From assembly GCF_001263175.1 (NCBI RefSeq), contig NZ_CP012332.1, forward strand, positions 1,547,501 through 1,611,500: 64,000 nt of DNA, written 5' to 3'. The position numbers and the translations under genes are program-made. How positions within the stretch are numbered: position 1 is the stretch's first letter; each line of letters begins with the position of its first letter. Below are positions 39,911 through 49,213 of the stretch, in pieces. Source of the stretch: Vulgatibacter incomptus (GTDB lineage Bacteria > Myxococcota > Myxococcia > Myxococcales > Vulgatibacteraceae). The notes beneath the pieces were generated by a model. The model did no database searches. It was not told where the DNA came from and saw nothing but the letters and a program-made list of their open reading frames with translations.

Positions 39911-41013
39911 ACACCGCCAATCGAATAGCCGTCATCAGTGACGGACAAGGCTCCCTATCCTGGCGTGGCACCCCTGCCTCTCAAATATCCGGCGCCTGGG
40001 GCGATGCGGATGCGATCTCCGCTCCGATACCTCGCCCTGTCGACATCCTGTTTCGGGACATTGACTTTAATGGCGCTTTTGAAGACATTCATCGAGTAGT
40101 CGAACGACTCGCGGCACATGCGGGCGTCGCAAGTTGGCTGACGAACCGAACGTCGCACTATCGACCCCTATGTTCCTGCATTGGCGTTCGTGACTTTCAT
40201 TTGAGTCCCATCGCGCCTCAGTTGTTGGCTCCCGGCCATGACTGGTCTCTCGACGACCTCTCGCCCGAACCCGCCAGACCCCCAGCTGAAGTCGCCGAGA
40301 TTGCCCATCGCGAGATGGATGCATGGGTCTGGAGCAGGCTCTCAGGTGCCATCGACGCCGCGCTCGCAAATCGACAGTGGCAAGGGATCCCTTTGGCCGA
40401 CGATGTCGTGTCGGAGCTAACCCCACGCTGGGATGATTGGAAGAATTCTCTCGGCACGGGAACTAACCCGAGGCATTTCCTGACGATGATGCTCGCAATT
40501 GCACAACAGCCGGGCCACACTTACCGAGAAGGCCGGCGCCGCCTTGGACCTCGTGCGATTCCGCTCCTTACCCGGGGTACGATCGTCGCGCTCGCAGTAA
40601 CTACCCTCTACGCTGACCTTGGCCCTCTGTGGCAAGTTGGAGAAGGCCGCAATCTACATACTTCTTCCCTGGAGGGAGGGCATGTAATCGCACTTGAGAC
40701 AGATAACGGCGTAGCTCTCCACGTAAATCCACCCAACCTTCAATACGAGCCACCACTTGTTTTGCTTGCAGGGTTCCCTGATGTCTCGGGGTCCTCCGCA
40801 TTGATGGAACTTGCACGACGATTTGATCGCGGCTCGAGCATTCGCCTGGGGGCCCCTGTTCCGGGTTACCCTGTAATCATCCCTGCCCACTCCGAGTTCG
40901 AAATCGCGCTTTCAAAAGGACTATCTGCGGTCCGGTCAAGATTGAACGACGTTAGCCAAGGCCTTGCTAAGACGATTGAGGATCTTCGACGACAGATCGA
41001 GGCGCCCCGATGA
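39907..41013 (+). CDS. unknown protein of the nested cassette (second gene)
   Basis: Not recognised. 368 residues without signal peptide or obvious membrane helices. It has a beta-rich N-terminus (NRIAVISDGQGSLSWRG), a middle with GTNPRHFLTMMLAIAQQPGH and GPRAIPLLTRGTIVALAVTT, and a short C-terminal coiled segment (LSAVRSRLNDVSQGLAKTIE). The coiled end could bind the neighbouring ATPase. Four-base overlaps with both neighbours show it is made with them. By position it may be an effector or adaptor like those in ABC-three-component/Lamassu systems, but no such domain is visible. Confidence 0.7.
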   Translation: MNTANRIAVISDGQGSLSWRGTPASQISGAWGDADAISAPIPRPVDILFRDIDFNGAFEDIHRVVERLAAHAGVASWLTNRTSHYRPLCSCIGVRDFHLSPIAPQLLAPGHDWSLDDLSPEPARPPAEVAEIAHREMDAWVWSRLSGAIDAALANRQWQGIPLADDVVSELTPRWDDWKNSLGTGTNPRHFLTMMLAIAQQPGHTYREGRRRLGPRAIPLLTRGTIVALAVTTLYADLGPLWQVGEGRNLHTSSLEGGHVIALETDNGVALHVNPPNLQYEPPLVLLAGFPDVSGSSALMELARRFDRGSSIRLGAPVPGYPVIIPAHSEFEIALSKGLSAVRSRLNDVSQGLAKTIEDLRRQIEAPR

Positions 41014-41666
41014 GCATGCATCCAGTCAACGAGATGTCCCGATGCCTTTGCGAGGTCGCGCGGGTTCATGGCCGTTCAGCTGTCGTCGACCCGGTCAAAA
41101 TTTCGGAACGAATCTCATTTCCGGGGCGGTCAGACGCGTCAGTTCGCCACGAAAGCTATTTCCGCTCCATCGATATCGATGGCTACTGGGTTCTCATCGG
41201 CGACCTTGGGTCCGACCCATCCCGAGCGTTCGAGATATTACTGTCGTTTCACTGGCAAGCAGCAGCTTTGCGTTCGTCAAGACCGGCGGCCGAGCAGGAC
41301 GATGTCATACTGTATCTTGTGGCGCTGGGCGAGCCCAAGAAATGGCAGAACGTCGCTGGCCAGATTGAGCGCGACGACCGAGTTTGCCGAAAGCTCGTCT
41401 GGGTTGCTTCTGAAGATTCAAACGACCGCAATGATTCGTTGAATTCGTTCTTGCAGCGTACGTTTCTGGCGCGACCTTGGGCGTCCGAAAGAGCCGACAT
41501 GGCAACTTCGCTTGATGCAATCGGCCGCGCACTGGCGCGGATTGAGCCCGCTAATTTCGGGGTTGCTCGACGCTGGGTTGAGCTCCTCATCTCGGACGAT
41601 GCGCCGGCCAGTGGCCGGCCGCTCGCTGAGCGCTTGCTCTCGTCATTGGAGGAGGAGCAGCCTTGA
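41010..41666 (+). CDS. unknown protein of the nested cassette (third gene)
   Basis: Not recognised. 218 residues, alpha/beta with SYFRSIDIDGYWVLIGDLGS, ILYLVALGEPKKWQNVAGQI and a helical C-terminus. It sits directly before the Rad50-like ATPase gene, where Lamassu/ABC-three-component operons place their small middle component (LmuC-like). That assignment rests on position and size only. Four-base overlaps with both neighbours (ATGA and TTGA). Confidence 0.7.
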   Translation: MSMHPVNEMSRCLCEVARVHGRSAVVDPVKISERISFPGRSDASVRHESYFRSIDIDGYWVLIGDLGSDPSRAFEILLSFHWQAAALRSSRPAAEQDDVILYLVALGEPKKWQNVAGQIERDDRVCRKLVWVASEDSNDRNDSLNSFLQRTFLARPWASERADMATSLDAIGRALARIEPANFGVARRWVELLISDDAPASGRPLAERLLSSLEEEQP

Positions 41667-44600
41667 GCCCTACTACCCTGAGGAGAATCCGAATTGAGCG
41701 GTTTCGAGCACTGCTGGATCTAAACATCGATTTGCCAGCGAAGGGCTTGGTGATCCTCGTAGGTCCTAATGGACTAGGGAAAACCGCCGTGTTCGACTCG
41801 ATCGAATGGGCCCTAACTGGAAAGGTCCGAAGACTGTCGCACATTGGGAAGAATCTCGACGAATACCTGCAATCGGCATCATCAACAATCGCGCCGCGTG
41901 TCGAGCTAGTTTTCGATCGGGAGGGCGTCGGGGAGGTCGTGTGGGATCGCTCCAGCTCCCATACTCGCCCTTCAGATGCCGCTCTTAACGCGCTCATTGC
42001 GCCCGCGGCCGCCTCGGAACTGCGCGATGATCCGCTGGTCATGGAGGAATATCTACACGCCACTCATCTCCTCGTACAGGACCGACATGCTCGATTCATA
42101 GCACAAGCGGAAGAGAGTCGCTGGGCACCGCTCGGACGATTCAGCAGGGCCCGAATCTTCTCCGCCGTCGATAGCGCCTTCGGTGCCGATACCATGGGGG
42201 CGTTAACCCAAATGCGGAGGGCTGCAGAGAAGGCGGCAGACGACCTGGCTAGCATGATCCAGAACCTCGACCACCTCATGAGACAGAGAGAGGAGATTAT
42301 TGAGAAGTTGCGCATCGCGGGTTTCCCGTCCAAAGAGGAACAAGACGCCGACTGGCGGGGACTAGCTTCCCTTCTGAATATCGATCCAAGCGGCTCTCGC
42401 GAAGCTCAGAGCAGAGAAGTCCGTTCCACGCTAGAGAGGGAGGATGCAGATCTGTCTCGACTTGAGTCAACGCTCGAAACAGTCTCGAACGCCCCAGCGG
42501 AATGGCAGATTCTACTGACGAAACTCGAGATTGAAGGCAAGATAAAGCAGTCTTCAGACAACCGTTCTCGTGAGGTTGGTGAGTCTCTCATCGAAGCTAA
42601 CGACTCACACACTGCTGCCGCAGAAAAGGTAGCCGAACGCGCGGCGAGAATGGAAGAGTTGCAGCGGAAACTTCGATGGCACATTGCTGCACTCGGCGCG
42701 ATTTCTCGATTCGATCTTGCGAGCCATTCCTCAAGAATGGCAAGCTCCGACAGAGTCGCCGCTCTTTCGGAGCTCGAGTCATGCCGGACTCTCCTCGCAG
42801 AGAAGGATGCCAAGGTCCTGGCTTGGAAGGGGCTCAAGGCCGAGTTCGATCAAGCGACCAGCAGGGTCCGAACAGGGCGACTGTTGCGTTCCGAGTTCGC
42901 CGATGCTCTCGATCGCCAATCCCGCGAAGAATCGACTCTTGCGCAGGAGGTAGCGATGCTTGAGTCCGCGCTGCTTGCACGACGGCAATCCGAAGGTGCC
43001 CTCGCGCGCTCACTCGACGGCCAAATCAAGGAGTACGGCAGGCAGCAGGGAATGTTGGACGAACTCCGTGGCCGCTGTGATGCGCTCCGAGCAGCAGTTG
43101 TAGCGATCGCTGCAGCCATTCCAGAGAACCTCGACCTGTGCCCTGTGTGTAGCCAGCCATGGAGGGATGCACCAGGGCAGTTGAAGGCCCGTGCACTCGC
43201 GGCGGCTGCGGCAGTTGATCCAACGCTCACGGAGCTAGAAACCGAAGTGTCCGTCGCGACGGCAGGTGTTCACGAACGGACGGCTGAGCTCGAAGTGCTC
43301 CGCAGACTGATCGGGGATCTCGAAGCTCAGCTCAATCGCACCAAAGCGGCAAAACTCGGACTTGAGGTCGCGGTCGAGAAGGCGCGCGCCGAATGCGTCT
43401 CATGGTATGGGATCGATGGAAGCGACCTAGCTTCGCGAGTGGATGCCGCTCTGGATGAGCTTGACGAAGATATTGCCCTGATGACGGTAGCTCTTGCGGA
43501 TGACCCGTCAGCCGATCGAGAACTTGCTCGCGTACAGTTTGATCATCGCTCCGCATCGATGGCTGAAATTCAGCTGCGTGAGCAAGAGGCGATGGAGTCA
43601 GTTCGGGAGGCGCACGCAGCACTGAGTGCATACCGTGACGCATCGGGGGCTGTTCTGGATCGAAGTGCTCTCGAAGCGCAACGTGATGCGATTTCACGTG
43701 AGCTCGGTCACGTTGGCAGCGAGCTCACTGAGGTCCGTGCCAATCTGGCGATGCTCGACCAGCGCCGTATCGAACGCGAATCTGCAATGGCTGTTGCAGA
43801 AGGGGATGCAGCGAAAGCCGAGGTCTCCCTTCTCGGCACGCTGCAGGAAATTGAGGCGGCTCGCGAACGATGGCGTCGCGCAGGTCTGCCGGATGATCCC
43901 TCTGTCCAGTCGCATTCGATAGCCCGCTCGGCGCTGAACGAGCGGCGAACCAAGCTTAGCGAAGCGGAGCAAAAATTTGATCGGTTGCTCGAATGGGGCG
44001 TTCAAAGCTCTCAGCTATCTGGCCTCGCAGCTATCGAGGGGCAGCTTTCCGAGCAGGCCGCCAACGACTGCGGCGATGCCAATGCGCTCCGAGAGCGCCT
44101 TGCGAAGGACCAGGAATCGATGCGCGCCAAGTTCGCTCGGATCAATCAAGTCCAGAAGCATGCCGCCGAACTCAGGACCCACTTCGAAAAGGAGCGCGAA
44201 TCGTTTTACGATCAAGTTTTGGAACCGTTACGAGATACCGCCGAGAAATTTCAACGCGCGCTCGTAAGCCCATTCCAAGTGGAAACCGCGATGGAGGTAG
44301 GGGTATTGCGCCGTAAACCGGTGATACGCTTCGATGCTCGCTTTGCGGGCAGACCACAAGCGTTCGAGGCCAGCGGTCTTCTGAGCGAAGGACAGATGGC
44401 GTCAGTCGCTCTCTCGCATCTACTTGCAATGAATGCAACGTTTCAGTGGTCTAACTGGCAGGCAGTCCTTCTCGACGACCCAGTTCAGTACAATGATGCG
44501 GTTCACGTGGCGGCATTCGCAGATTTAACGCGAGAACTCATCGCTCAGCAAGACTACCAAGTACTAATGTCGACCCACGACTCCGATCTTGCTGATTTGT

Positions 44601-44695
44601 TTCGACGGAAAATGAAGCGGTGCTCTATAGAGTGTCACGTCTACCGGTTTCTCGGGCAGGCGGGCAATGGCGTTAATGTTATCAGGGATCTCTAG
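41663..44695 (+). CDS. Rad50/SbcC-like ABC ATPase with zinc hook
   Basis: A 1010-residue SMC-type ATPase. Walker A GPNGLGKT is at residues 34-41, followed by two long coiled-coil arms around a central hook CPVC (C493, C496). The ABC signature is LSEGQ (907-911), Walker B VLLDDP has D938/D939, and an H-loop is in MSTHDSDL. This is the complete Rad50 arrangement, with the hook near the middle as expected. With the metallophosphoesterase it would form an Mre11-Rad50-like pair; it also resembles the LmuB ATPase of Lamassu in plan. TTG start at 41663 behind GGAGGAGGAGCAG, overlapping the previous stop. Lower GC than its surroundings (28 of 60 in the line at 44581). Confidence 0.88.
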   Translation: MSPTTLRRIRIERFRALLDLNIDLPAKGLVILVGPNGLGKTAVFDSIEWALTGKVRRLSHIGKNLDEYLQSASSTIAPRVELVFDREGVGEVVWDRSSSHTRPSDAALNALIAPAAASELRDDPLVMEEYLHATHLLVQDRHARFIAQAEESRWAPLGRFSRARIFSAVDSAFGADTMGALTQMRRAAEKAADDLASMIQNLDHLMRQREEIIEKLRIAGFPSKEEQDADWRGLASLLNIDPSGSREAQSREVRSTLEREDADLSRLESTLETVSNAPAEWQILLTKLEIEGKIKQSSDNRSREVGESLIEANDSHTAAAEKVAERAARMEELQRKLRWHIAALGAISRFDLASHSSRMASSDRVAALSELESCRTLLAEKDAKVLAWKGLKAEFDQATSRVRTGRLLRSEFADALDRQSREESTLAQEVAMLESALLARRQSEGALARSLDGQIKEYGRQQGMLDELRGRCDALRAAVVAIAAAIPENLDLCPVCSQPWRDAPGQLKARALAAAAAVDPTLTELETEVSVATAGVHERTAELEVLRRLIGDLEAQLNRTKAAKLGLEVAVEKARAECVSWYGIDGSDLASRVDAALDELDEDIALMTVALADDPSADRELARVQFDHRSASMAEIQLREQEAMESVREAHAALSAYRDASGAVLDRSALEAQRDAISRELGHVGSELTEVRANLAMLDQRRIERESAMAVAEGDAAKAEVSLLGTLQEIEAARERWRRAGLPDDPSVQSHSIARSALNERRTKLSEAEQKFDRLLEWGVQSSQLSGLAAIEGQLSEQAANDCGDANALRERLAKDQESMRAKFARINQVQKHAAELRTHFEKERESFYDQVLEPLRDTAEKFQRALVSPFQVETAMEVGVLRRKPVIRFDARFAGRPQAFEASGLLSEGQMASVALSHLLAMNATFQWSNWQAVLLDDPVQYNDAVHVAAFADLTRELIAQQDYQVLMSTHDSDLADLFRRKMKRCSIECHVYRFLGQAGNGVNVIRDL

Positions 44696-44782
44696 ACTGG
44701 AGACGAGGGGCGCGGGGTATCGTCCGCTTGGTCGCCAGGCGTGCCTAGCGAACGTTGTTGCCGTGCGCGCACGGAGAACCCG

Positions 44783-46894
44783 ATGACCAGAGCATTTGCC
44801 CGATTCGACCCCCGGCTCCAGGAAGCCATCGTCTCCAGCCTCGGCTGGACCGCGCTGCGACCGGTGCAGGAGCTGGCGGGGCAGGCGATTCTCGACGGCA
44901 ACAACGCGGTGGTCCTCGCCCCCACGGCCGGCGGGAAGACGGAGGCCTCCGTGTTCCCGGTGCTGTCGCGGCTCTGCGAGGAGCAGCCGGAAGGCGTGGG
45001 GGCAATCTACCTCGCGCCGATCAAGGCGCTCTTGAACAACCAGGCGGAGCGGCTCGGGCAGTACACCGAGATGGTGGGGATGCGCCGCTTCGTCTGGCAC
45101 GGCGACGCCAAAGAAGTCGAGAAGCGCGCCTTCTTGCAGGAGCCGGCCGAGCTCCTGATGACAACGCCCGAGTCGCTGGAGGTGATGCTGATCTCCCCGC
45201 GGGTGCCGGTGCCGAAGCTCTTCGCCTCCTTGCGGTTCGTGATCGTCGACGAGGTCCATGCGCTCGCCGGAACCGACCGTGGCGCGCATTTCATGAGCGT
45301 GCTGGAGCGGCTCGCCCGGCACAGCCGCTACGACGTTCAGCGGATCGGTCTGTCGGCTACGGTGGGAAATCCCGCGGACATCCTGAGCTGGCTACGGGGC
45401 TCGTCGACGCGCGACGGCGTGGTGTTGGATCCGCCCAAGGTCCCGGCGAGGCGCGAGCTGCTGGTCCTCGAGCACGAAGAGCTGGGGCCTCTTGCCCGCG
45501 ATGCGGCTTCGGTGGCCAAGGGAAGGAAGAGCCTCTTCTTCTGCCAGAGCCGCGCCCTTACGGAGGCGGTGGCCGAGCATATGAGGGGCGCGGGCACCGA
45601 GGTCTTCGTCCACCACAGCTCGGTATCCGCCGAGGAGCGCCACCACGCGGAGGAGCGTTTCCATCGCGGCACCGACGCCTGCATCGTCTGCACCTCCACC
45701 TTGGAGCTCGGCATCGACGTCGGCGACCTCGACAAGGTCTTCCAGGCGGAGGCGCCCAGCACGGTCTCCTCGTTCCTGCAGCGGATGGGCCGCACCGGGC
45801 GGCGAGGCGGGTCCGCGAACACGACCTTCTTCTGCACCTCCTCCGCGGCGGTCCTCCAGGCCACTGCGCTGATCGACCTCGCGCGGGACGGCTGGGTCGA
45901 GTCGGTGCCGGTGCTTCGTCGCTGCTGGCCGGTGCTGGCCCACCAGATCTTCGCCATGGCCCTGGAACACGGGGCAATCGCCCCGGCCCGAATCCGGGAG
46001 CAACTCGGGCGGGTCCCCGACTTTGCCGGGATCGAGGATGCGGAGGTCGAGGGCCTCCTGGAGCATCTGGTCGCCAAGGGCTATCTCTTCCGGAGCGATG
46101 GCCTCCTATCCCTGGGAGAGAAGGCCGAGAGGACCTTTGGTCGCAAGAACTTCATGGAGCTCTACGCGGTCTTCTCGAGCCCGGTTCTCTACCGTGTACG
46201 CACCCAGACCGGCAGCGAACTGGGCTCCCTGGAACAGGGCTTCGTGGACGGCCTCGTAGAGGGCATGACCGCCTTCCTCCTCGGTGGACGCGCCTGGCTC
46301 ACGGATCACATCCACCACGGCGATCGAGAGGTTCGTGTGTCTCCGGCGCCCCGGGGGAAGAAGCCAGCTTGGGGCGGCTTCGCGCCGCAAATGCTCTCCT
46401 TCGAGCTCTGCCAGCGGATGCGTCGCATCCTCGCGGAGGAGACGGAGCACCCGTATCTCCACCGAAGCGCCGCCGAGTCGCTCCGGATGAAGCGCGAGGA
46501 GCTCGGATCGCTCCTCCGTCGGACGCCGGCGATCCAGCTCGACGAAGGCGCTGCCCGGCTCTGGACCTTCGCCGGCGGCCGAATCAACCAGACCTTGCGC
46601 TACGGCCTCGAAGTGGCCGAAGGCTGGAAATCGGTTCCTGACAACCTGATGCTCCGAGTCGAAGGAGACGGCGTCACCCACGACTCGATCACCGTGGCGC
46701 TCCGTAGGCTGGCCGACGACTCCTTCTGGGCCGACGCGGACGTTCGCCGCCAGATCGCGATGCGCCTCCCCGACTACCGACTGAGCAAGTTCCAGCCCGC
46801 ACTTCCGGACGCCGCACAGCGCGAGCTGGTCGAGTCTTGGCTGCTGGACGTTCCCGGCACCACACACTTCCTCCGGCAGGAGCTTCGTTCCTGA
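44783..46894 (+). CDS. brxHI: BrxHI, Lhr-like DEAD/DEAH helicase of BREX
   Basis: A 703-residue superfamily 2 helicase. Walker A APTAGGKTE is near residue 46, the DEVH box has D156, SATVGNPADI is motif III and MGRTGRRGG is motif VI, followed by the Lhr-type C-terminal region. BrxHI occurs in type 2 and type 6 BREX. Its exact step is unknown. ATG 44783 follows CGGAGAACCCG; an upstream in-frame start at 44741 adds residues not typical of the family. High GC returns here, marking the right end of the inserted cassette. The Mrr gene follows after 27 bases. Confidence 0.88.
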   Translation: MTRAFARFDPRLQEAIVSSLGWTALRPVQELAGQAILDGNNAVVLAPTAGGKTEASVFPVLSRLCEEQPEGVGAIYLAPIKALLNNQAERLGQYTEMVGMRRFVWHGDAKEVEKRAFLQEPAELLMTTPESLEVMLISPRVPVPKLFASLRFVIVDEVHALAGTDRGAHFMSVLERLARHSRYDVQRIGLSATVGNPADILSWLRGSSTRDGVVLDPPKVPARRELLVLEHEELGPLARDAASVAKGRKSLFFCQSRALTEAVAEHMRGAGTEVFVHHSSVSAEERHHAEERFHRGTDACIVCTSTLELGIDVGDLDKVFQAEAPSTVSSFLQRMGRTGRRGGSANTTFFCTSSAAVLQATALIDLARDGWVESVPVLRRCWPVLAHQIFAMALEHGAIAPARIREQLGRVPDFAGIEDAEVEGLLEHLVAKGYLFRSDGLLSLGEKAERTFGRKNFMELYAVFSSPVLYRVRTQTGSELGSLEQGFVDGLVEGMTAFLLGGRAWLTDHIHHGDREVRVSPAPRGKKPAWGGFAPQMLSFELCQRMRRILAEETEHPYLHRSAAESLRMKREELGSLLRRTPAIQLDEGAARLWTFAGGRINQTLRYGLEVAEGWKSVPDNLMLRVEGDGVTHDSITVALRRLADDSFWADADVRRQIAMRLPDYRLSKFQPALPDAAQRELVESWLLDVPGTTHFLRQELRS

Positions 46895-46921
46895 CCGCCC
46901 CCGTTTTCACGGACCGACGAC

Positions 46922-47839
46922 ATGCCCGTTCCCGGCTTCCAGGACCTCACCCTTCCCCTTCTCCAGCTCCTCGCGGACGGCCAAGACCACCTGCACAGCA
47001 ACGTGGTCGACCGGCTTGCGGATCGATTCGACCTGACGGAAGCCGCGCGAAAGGAGCTCCTTCCGAGCGGCAGACAAACGCGCTTTGCCAACCGGGTCGG
47101 CTGGGCGAAGACCTACCTCGTGAAGGCGGGCCTGGTCGCGCCGGTTTCCAGGGGACGCTACCGCCTCAGCGAAGCAGGGAAGCAGGTGCTGGCCGACACG
47201 CCGGAGCGCCTCGACGTCGCCTATCTGATGCGCTTCCCGGGGGTGGTGGAGTTCACGCGGGGAGGCGGTTCGCCGGACGGCGGGGCCGAAACGCCCCAGC
47301 CGTCGGCGGCCGCCGAGACGACGCCGGAGGAAGAGCTCGAGGCAAGCTACCAGGCGCTGCGCGCCCGCCTCGGCGCGGAACTTCTCGAGCGGGTGAAGAG
47401 CTGCACCCCCGCCTTCTTCGAGAGGCTGGTGGTCAATCTCCTCGTGGAGATGGGCTACGGCGGCTCCCGAAAGGATGCGGGAGAGGCGATCGGGCGAAGC
47501 GGGGACGGCGGAATCGACGGCATCATCAAGGAGGACCGCCTCGGCTTGGACGCGATCTACCTGCAGGCCAAGCGATGGGATTCGACAGTGGGTCGGCCCA
47601 CCGTACAGGCCTTCGCGGGGAGCCTCGAGGGCGTGCGGGCGCGCAAGGGCGTTCTGATTACGACCTCGGGTTTCAGCAAGGAGGCGAAGGAGTACGTGGA
47701 CCGGATCGAGAAGCGCATCGTCCTCATCGATGGCAAAGAGCTGGCCCGGCTGATGATGGATCACAGCGTCGGCGTGAGCGAGGTCGCTCGCTATGCCATC
47801 CAGAAGATCGATCTCGACTTCTTCGACGACGAAGCCTGA
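46922..47839 (+). CDS. mrr: Mrr-type type IV restriction endonuclease
   Basis: A 305-residue enzyme. The N-terminal winged-helix Mrr_N domain (about 1-90, LLQLLADGQDHLHSNVVDRL) is followed by an acidic linker and a PD-(D/E)xK catalytic domain with D199 and Q215-A-K217. The D...QxK form is usual for Mrr. Family enzymes cut DNA carrying methylated adenine or cytosine. Placed last in the BREX operon with a 27-base gap to brxHI, it may add a block against modified phage DNA, provided it spares PglX-methylated host sites. ATG at 46922; CGGACCGACG precedes. Confidence 0.88.
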   Translation: MPVPGFQDLTLPLLQLLADGQDHLHSNVVDRLADRFDLTEAARKELLPSGRQTRFANRVGWAKTYLVKAGLVAPVSRGRYRLSEAGKQVLADTPERLDVAYLMRFPGVVEFTRGGGSPDGGAETPQPSAAAETTPEEELEASYQALRARLGAELLERVKSCTPAFFERLVVNLLVEMGYGGSRKDAGEAIGRSGDGGIDGIIKEDRLGLDAIYLQAKRWDSTVGRPTVQAFAGSLEGVRARKGVLITTSGFSKEAKEYVDRIEKRIVLIDGKELARLMMDHSVGVSEVARYAIQKIDLDFFDDEA

Positions 47840-47863
47840 CTCTCGGCGTCAGGAAAGGCGGCT

Positions 47864-48958
47864 TCAGCGGAGGAGCGCCTGGGCGTCGCGCCACCATTGC
47901 TCCATGCATTCGGATGCTGGGAGAGGGCGCGCGAGCGCGGCGCCCTGCCCGGCCCATGCCTGGATTCGGTCGAGGTCGTCGTCGCGCGTGCCCTGGACTC
48001 GCATGGCCCCGGTGAGGCCGCGCTGCACCGGGTAGGGAGCGGGCATCGGACCGTGGGCGGCTTCCTGCACGTAGCGCGTCGCGACGGCGCGGCCGAGCCT
48101 GCCGGAGAAAGCGCGTGTGGGCCGAGTGTCTTCGGGCTCGAGGCCTTCGAGGGCGTTCGCCCATGCCGGGGCGATCCCCGCCTCCGGGCAGCGGAGGAAG
48201 CCGGTGCCGACCTGCACCGCGCTCGCGCCGAGAGCCAGCGCAGCCGCGATGCCGCGTCCGTCGCCGATTCCGCCGGCGGCGATGATCGGCAAGGGCACCT
48301 CGTCGGTGATCCGGGGTAGGAGCGCGAAGAGGCCGACGCCCTGCTCCTCCGCTCGTTCGGAGTCGAAGGCGCCCCGGTGGCCGCCGGCCTCCCAGCCCTG
48401 CGCCACGATCGCGTCGGCGCCAGCGCGTGCCGCGGCGCGAGCTTCGGCAACGGTGGTTACGGTGGCGAACCAGGCGATCCCGGCGTCCCGCATCCGGGCG
48501 ACGAAGGGCGCCGGATAGAGGCCCATGACCGACGAGATCGCCGTCGGCTTTGCGGCCAGCGCCGCCTCGCACTGGGCGTCGAAATCGGGCGGGGTTGCAT
48601 CGCCTGCCGACTCGGGGACCTCGGGCCCCCAGCCCGCCAGGAAGCGCCGGACCTCGGCCTCCCGTGCCGGATCGCGCGTCGGCGCGGGGTCCGGGATCCA
48701 GAGGTTGAGCTGGAACGGTCCCGGGCCCCCGGCCCGGACGCTCTCGACCCAGCGAGAGATGCCCGCCGCGTCGTTCAGAACCGCTCCCATCGCCCCCATC
48801 CCTCCCGCTTTGGCGACCGCGATCGACAGGGCCGGCGGGCACGCGCCCGCCATCGGCGCGAGGAGGATCGGGAGCTCCATCCCGAAGCGTTCGCAGAAGC
48901 GGGCCGCTCGCTCGAGCGGCGCAAGACGTCGTTCATCGTCTGGTCTGCGAGGCGCCAT
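47864..48958 (-). CDS. nitronate monooxygenase (NPD family)
   Basis: A 364-residue FMN-dependent TIM-barrel enzyme that oxidises toxic alkyl nitronates. LLAPMAGACPPALSIAVAKA near the N-terminus, AQGWEAGGHRG and AAGGIGDGRGIAAALALGAS (phosphate-binding loop for FMN) are family hallmarks. Start is the ATG at 48958. It is convergent with the defence operon and belongs to the ordinary chromosomal set. A member of the broader NPD group could act on another substrate. Confidence 0.88.
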   Translation of the reverse strand: MAPRRPDDERRLAPLERAARFCERFGMELPILLAPMAGACPPALSIAVAKAGGMGAMGAVLNDAAGISRWVESVRAGGPGPFQLNLWIPDPAPTRDPAREAEVRRFLAGWGPEVPESAGDATPPDFDAQCEAALAAKPTAISSVMGLYPAPFVARMRDAGIAWFATVTTVAEARAAARAGADAIVAQGWEAGGHRGAFDSERAEEQGVGLFALLPRITDEVPLPIIAAGGIGDGRGIAAALALGASAVQVGTGFLRCPEAGIAPAWANALEGLEPEDTRPTRAFSGRLGRAVATRYVQEAAHGPMPAPYPVQRGLTGAMRVQGTRDDDLDRIQAWAGQGAALARPLPASECMEQWWRDAQALLR

Positions 48959-49178
48959 CGTCAGAATCCTACGAGCTGTGCTCTCGAGGAGCGATCCGAA
49001 GCAGGGTTAAGGCGCTACCCGAGAGGGCGCACCGGAAATACAAGGCACCTTCGGGCCGAGCTCCACATGCCGGGGCGGGCTACGTTGTCTGCTTCTGAGC
49101 GCGCGGCTAAGGACCCCTGAAGGGGTGCCGAGAATCTCGCGAAGGCTTTCGCTCGAGCGGGCACTCCCTACCTTGGCA

Positions 49179-49195
49179 GCCGGCGTCTCGCCGGC
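49179..49195 (+). promoter_or_regulatory. leader hairpin just upstream of a ribosome binding site
   Basis: GCCGGCG-TCT-CGCCGGC is a perfect 7-bp hairpin immediately before AGGAACAGGAG of the gene at 49214. It could protect the transcript end or modulate access to the ribosome binding site. The rest of 48959-49178 shows no gene. Confidence 0.35.
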
Positions 49196-49213
49196 GCAGG
49201 AACAGGAGTGACC

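Noticed and set aside
38734-44740. Insertion by a transposon or prophage
   Set aside because: No transposase, integrase, terminal inverted repeat or tRNA target was found at either junction; only a trivial GGAGAC match is shared.
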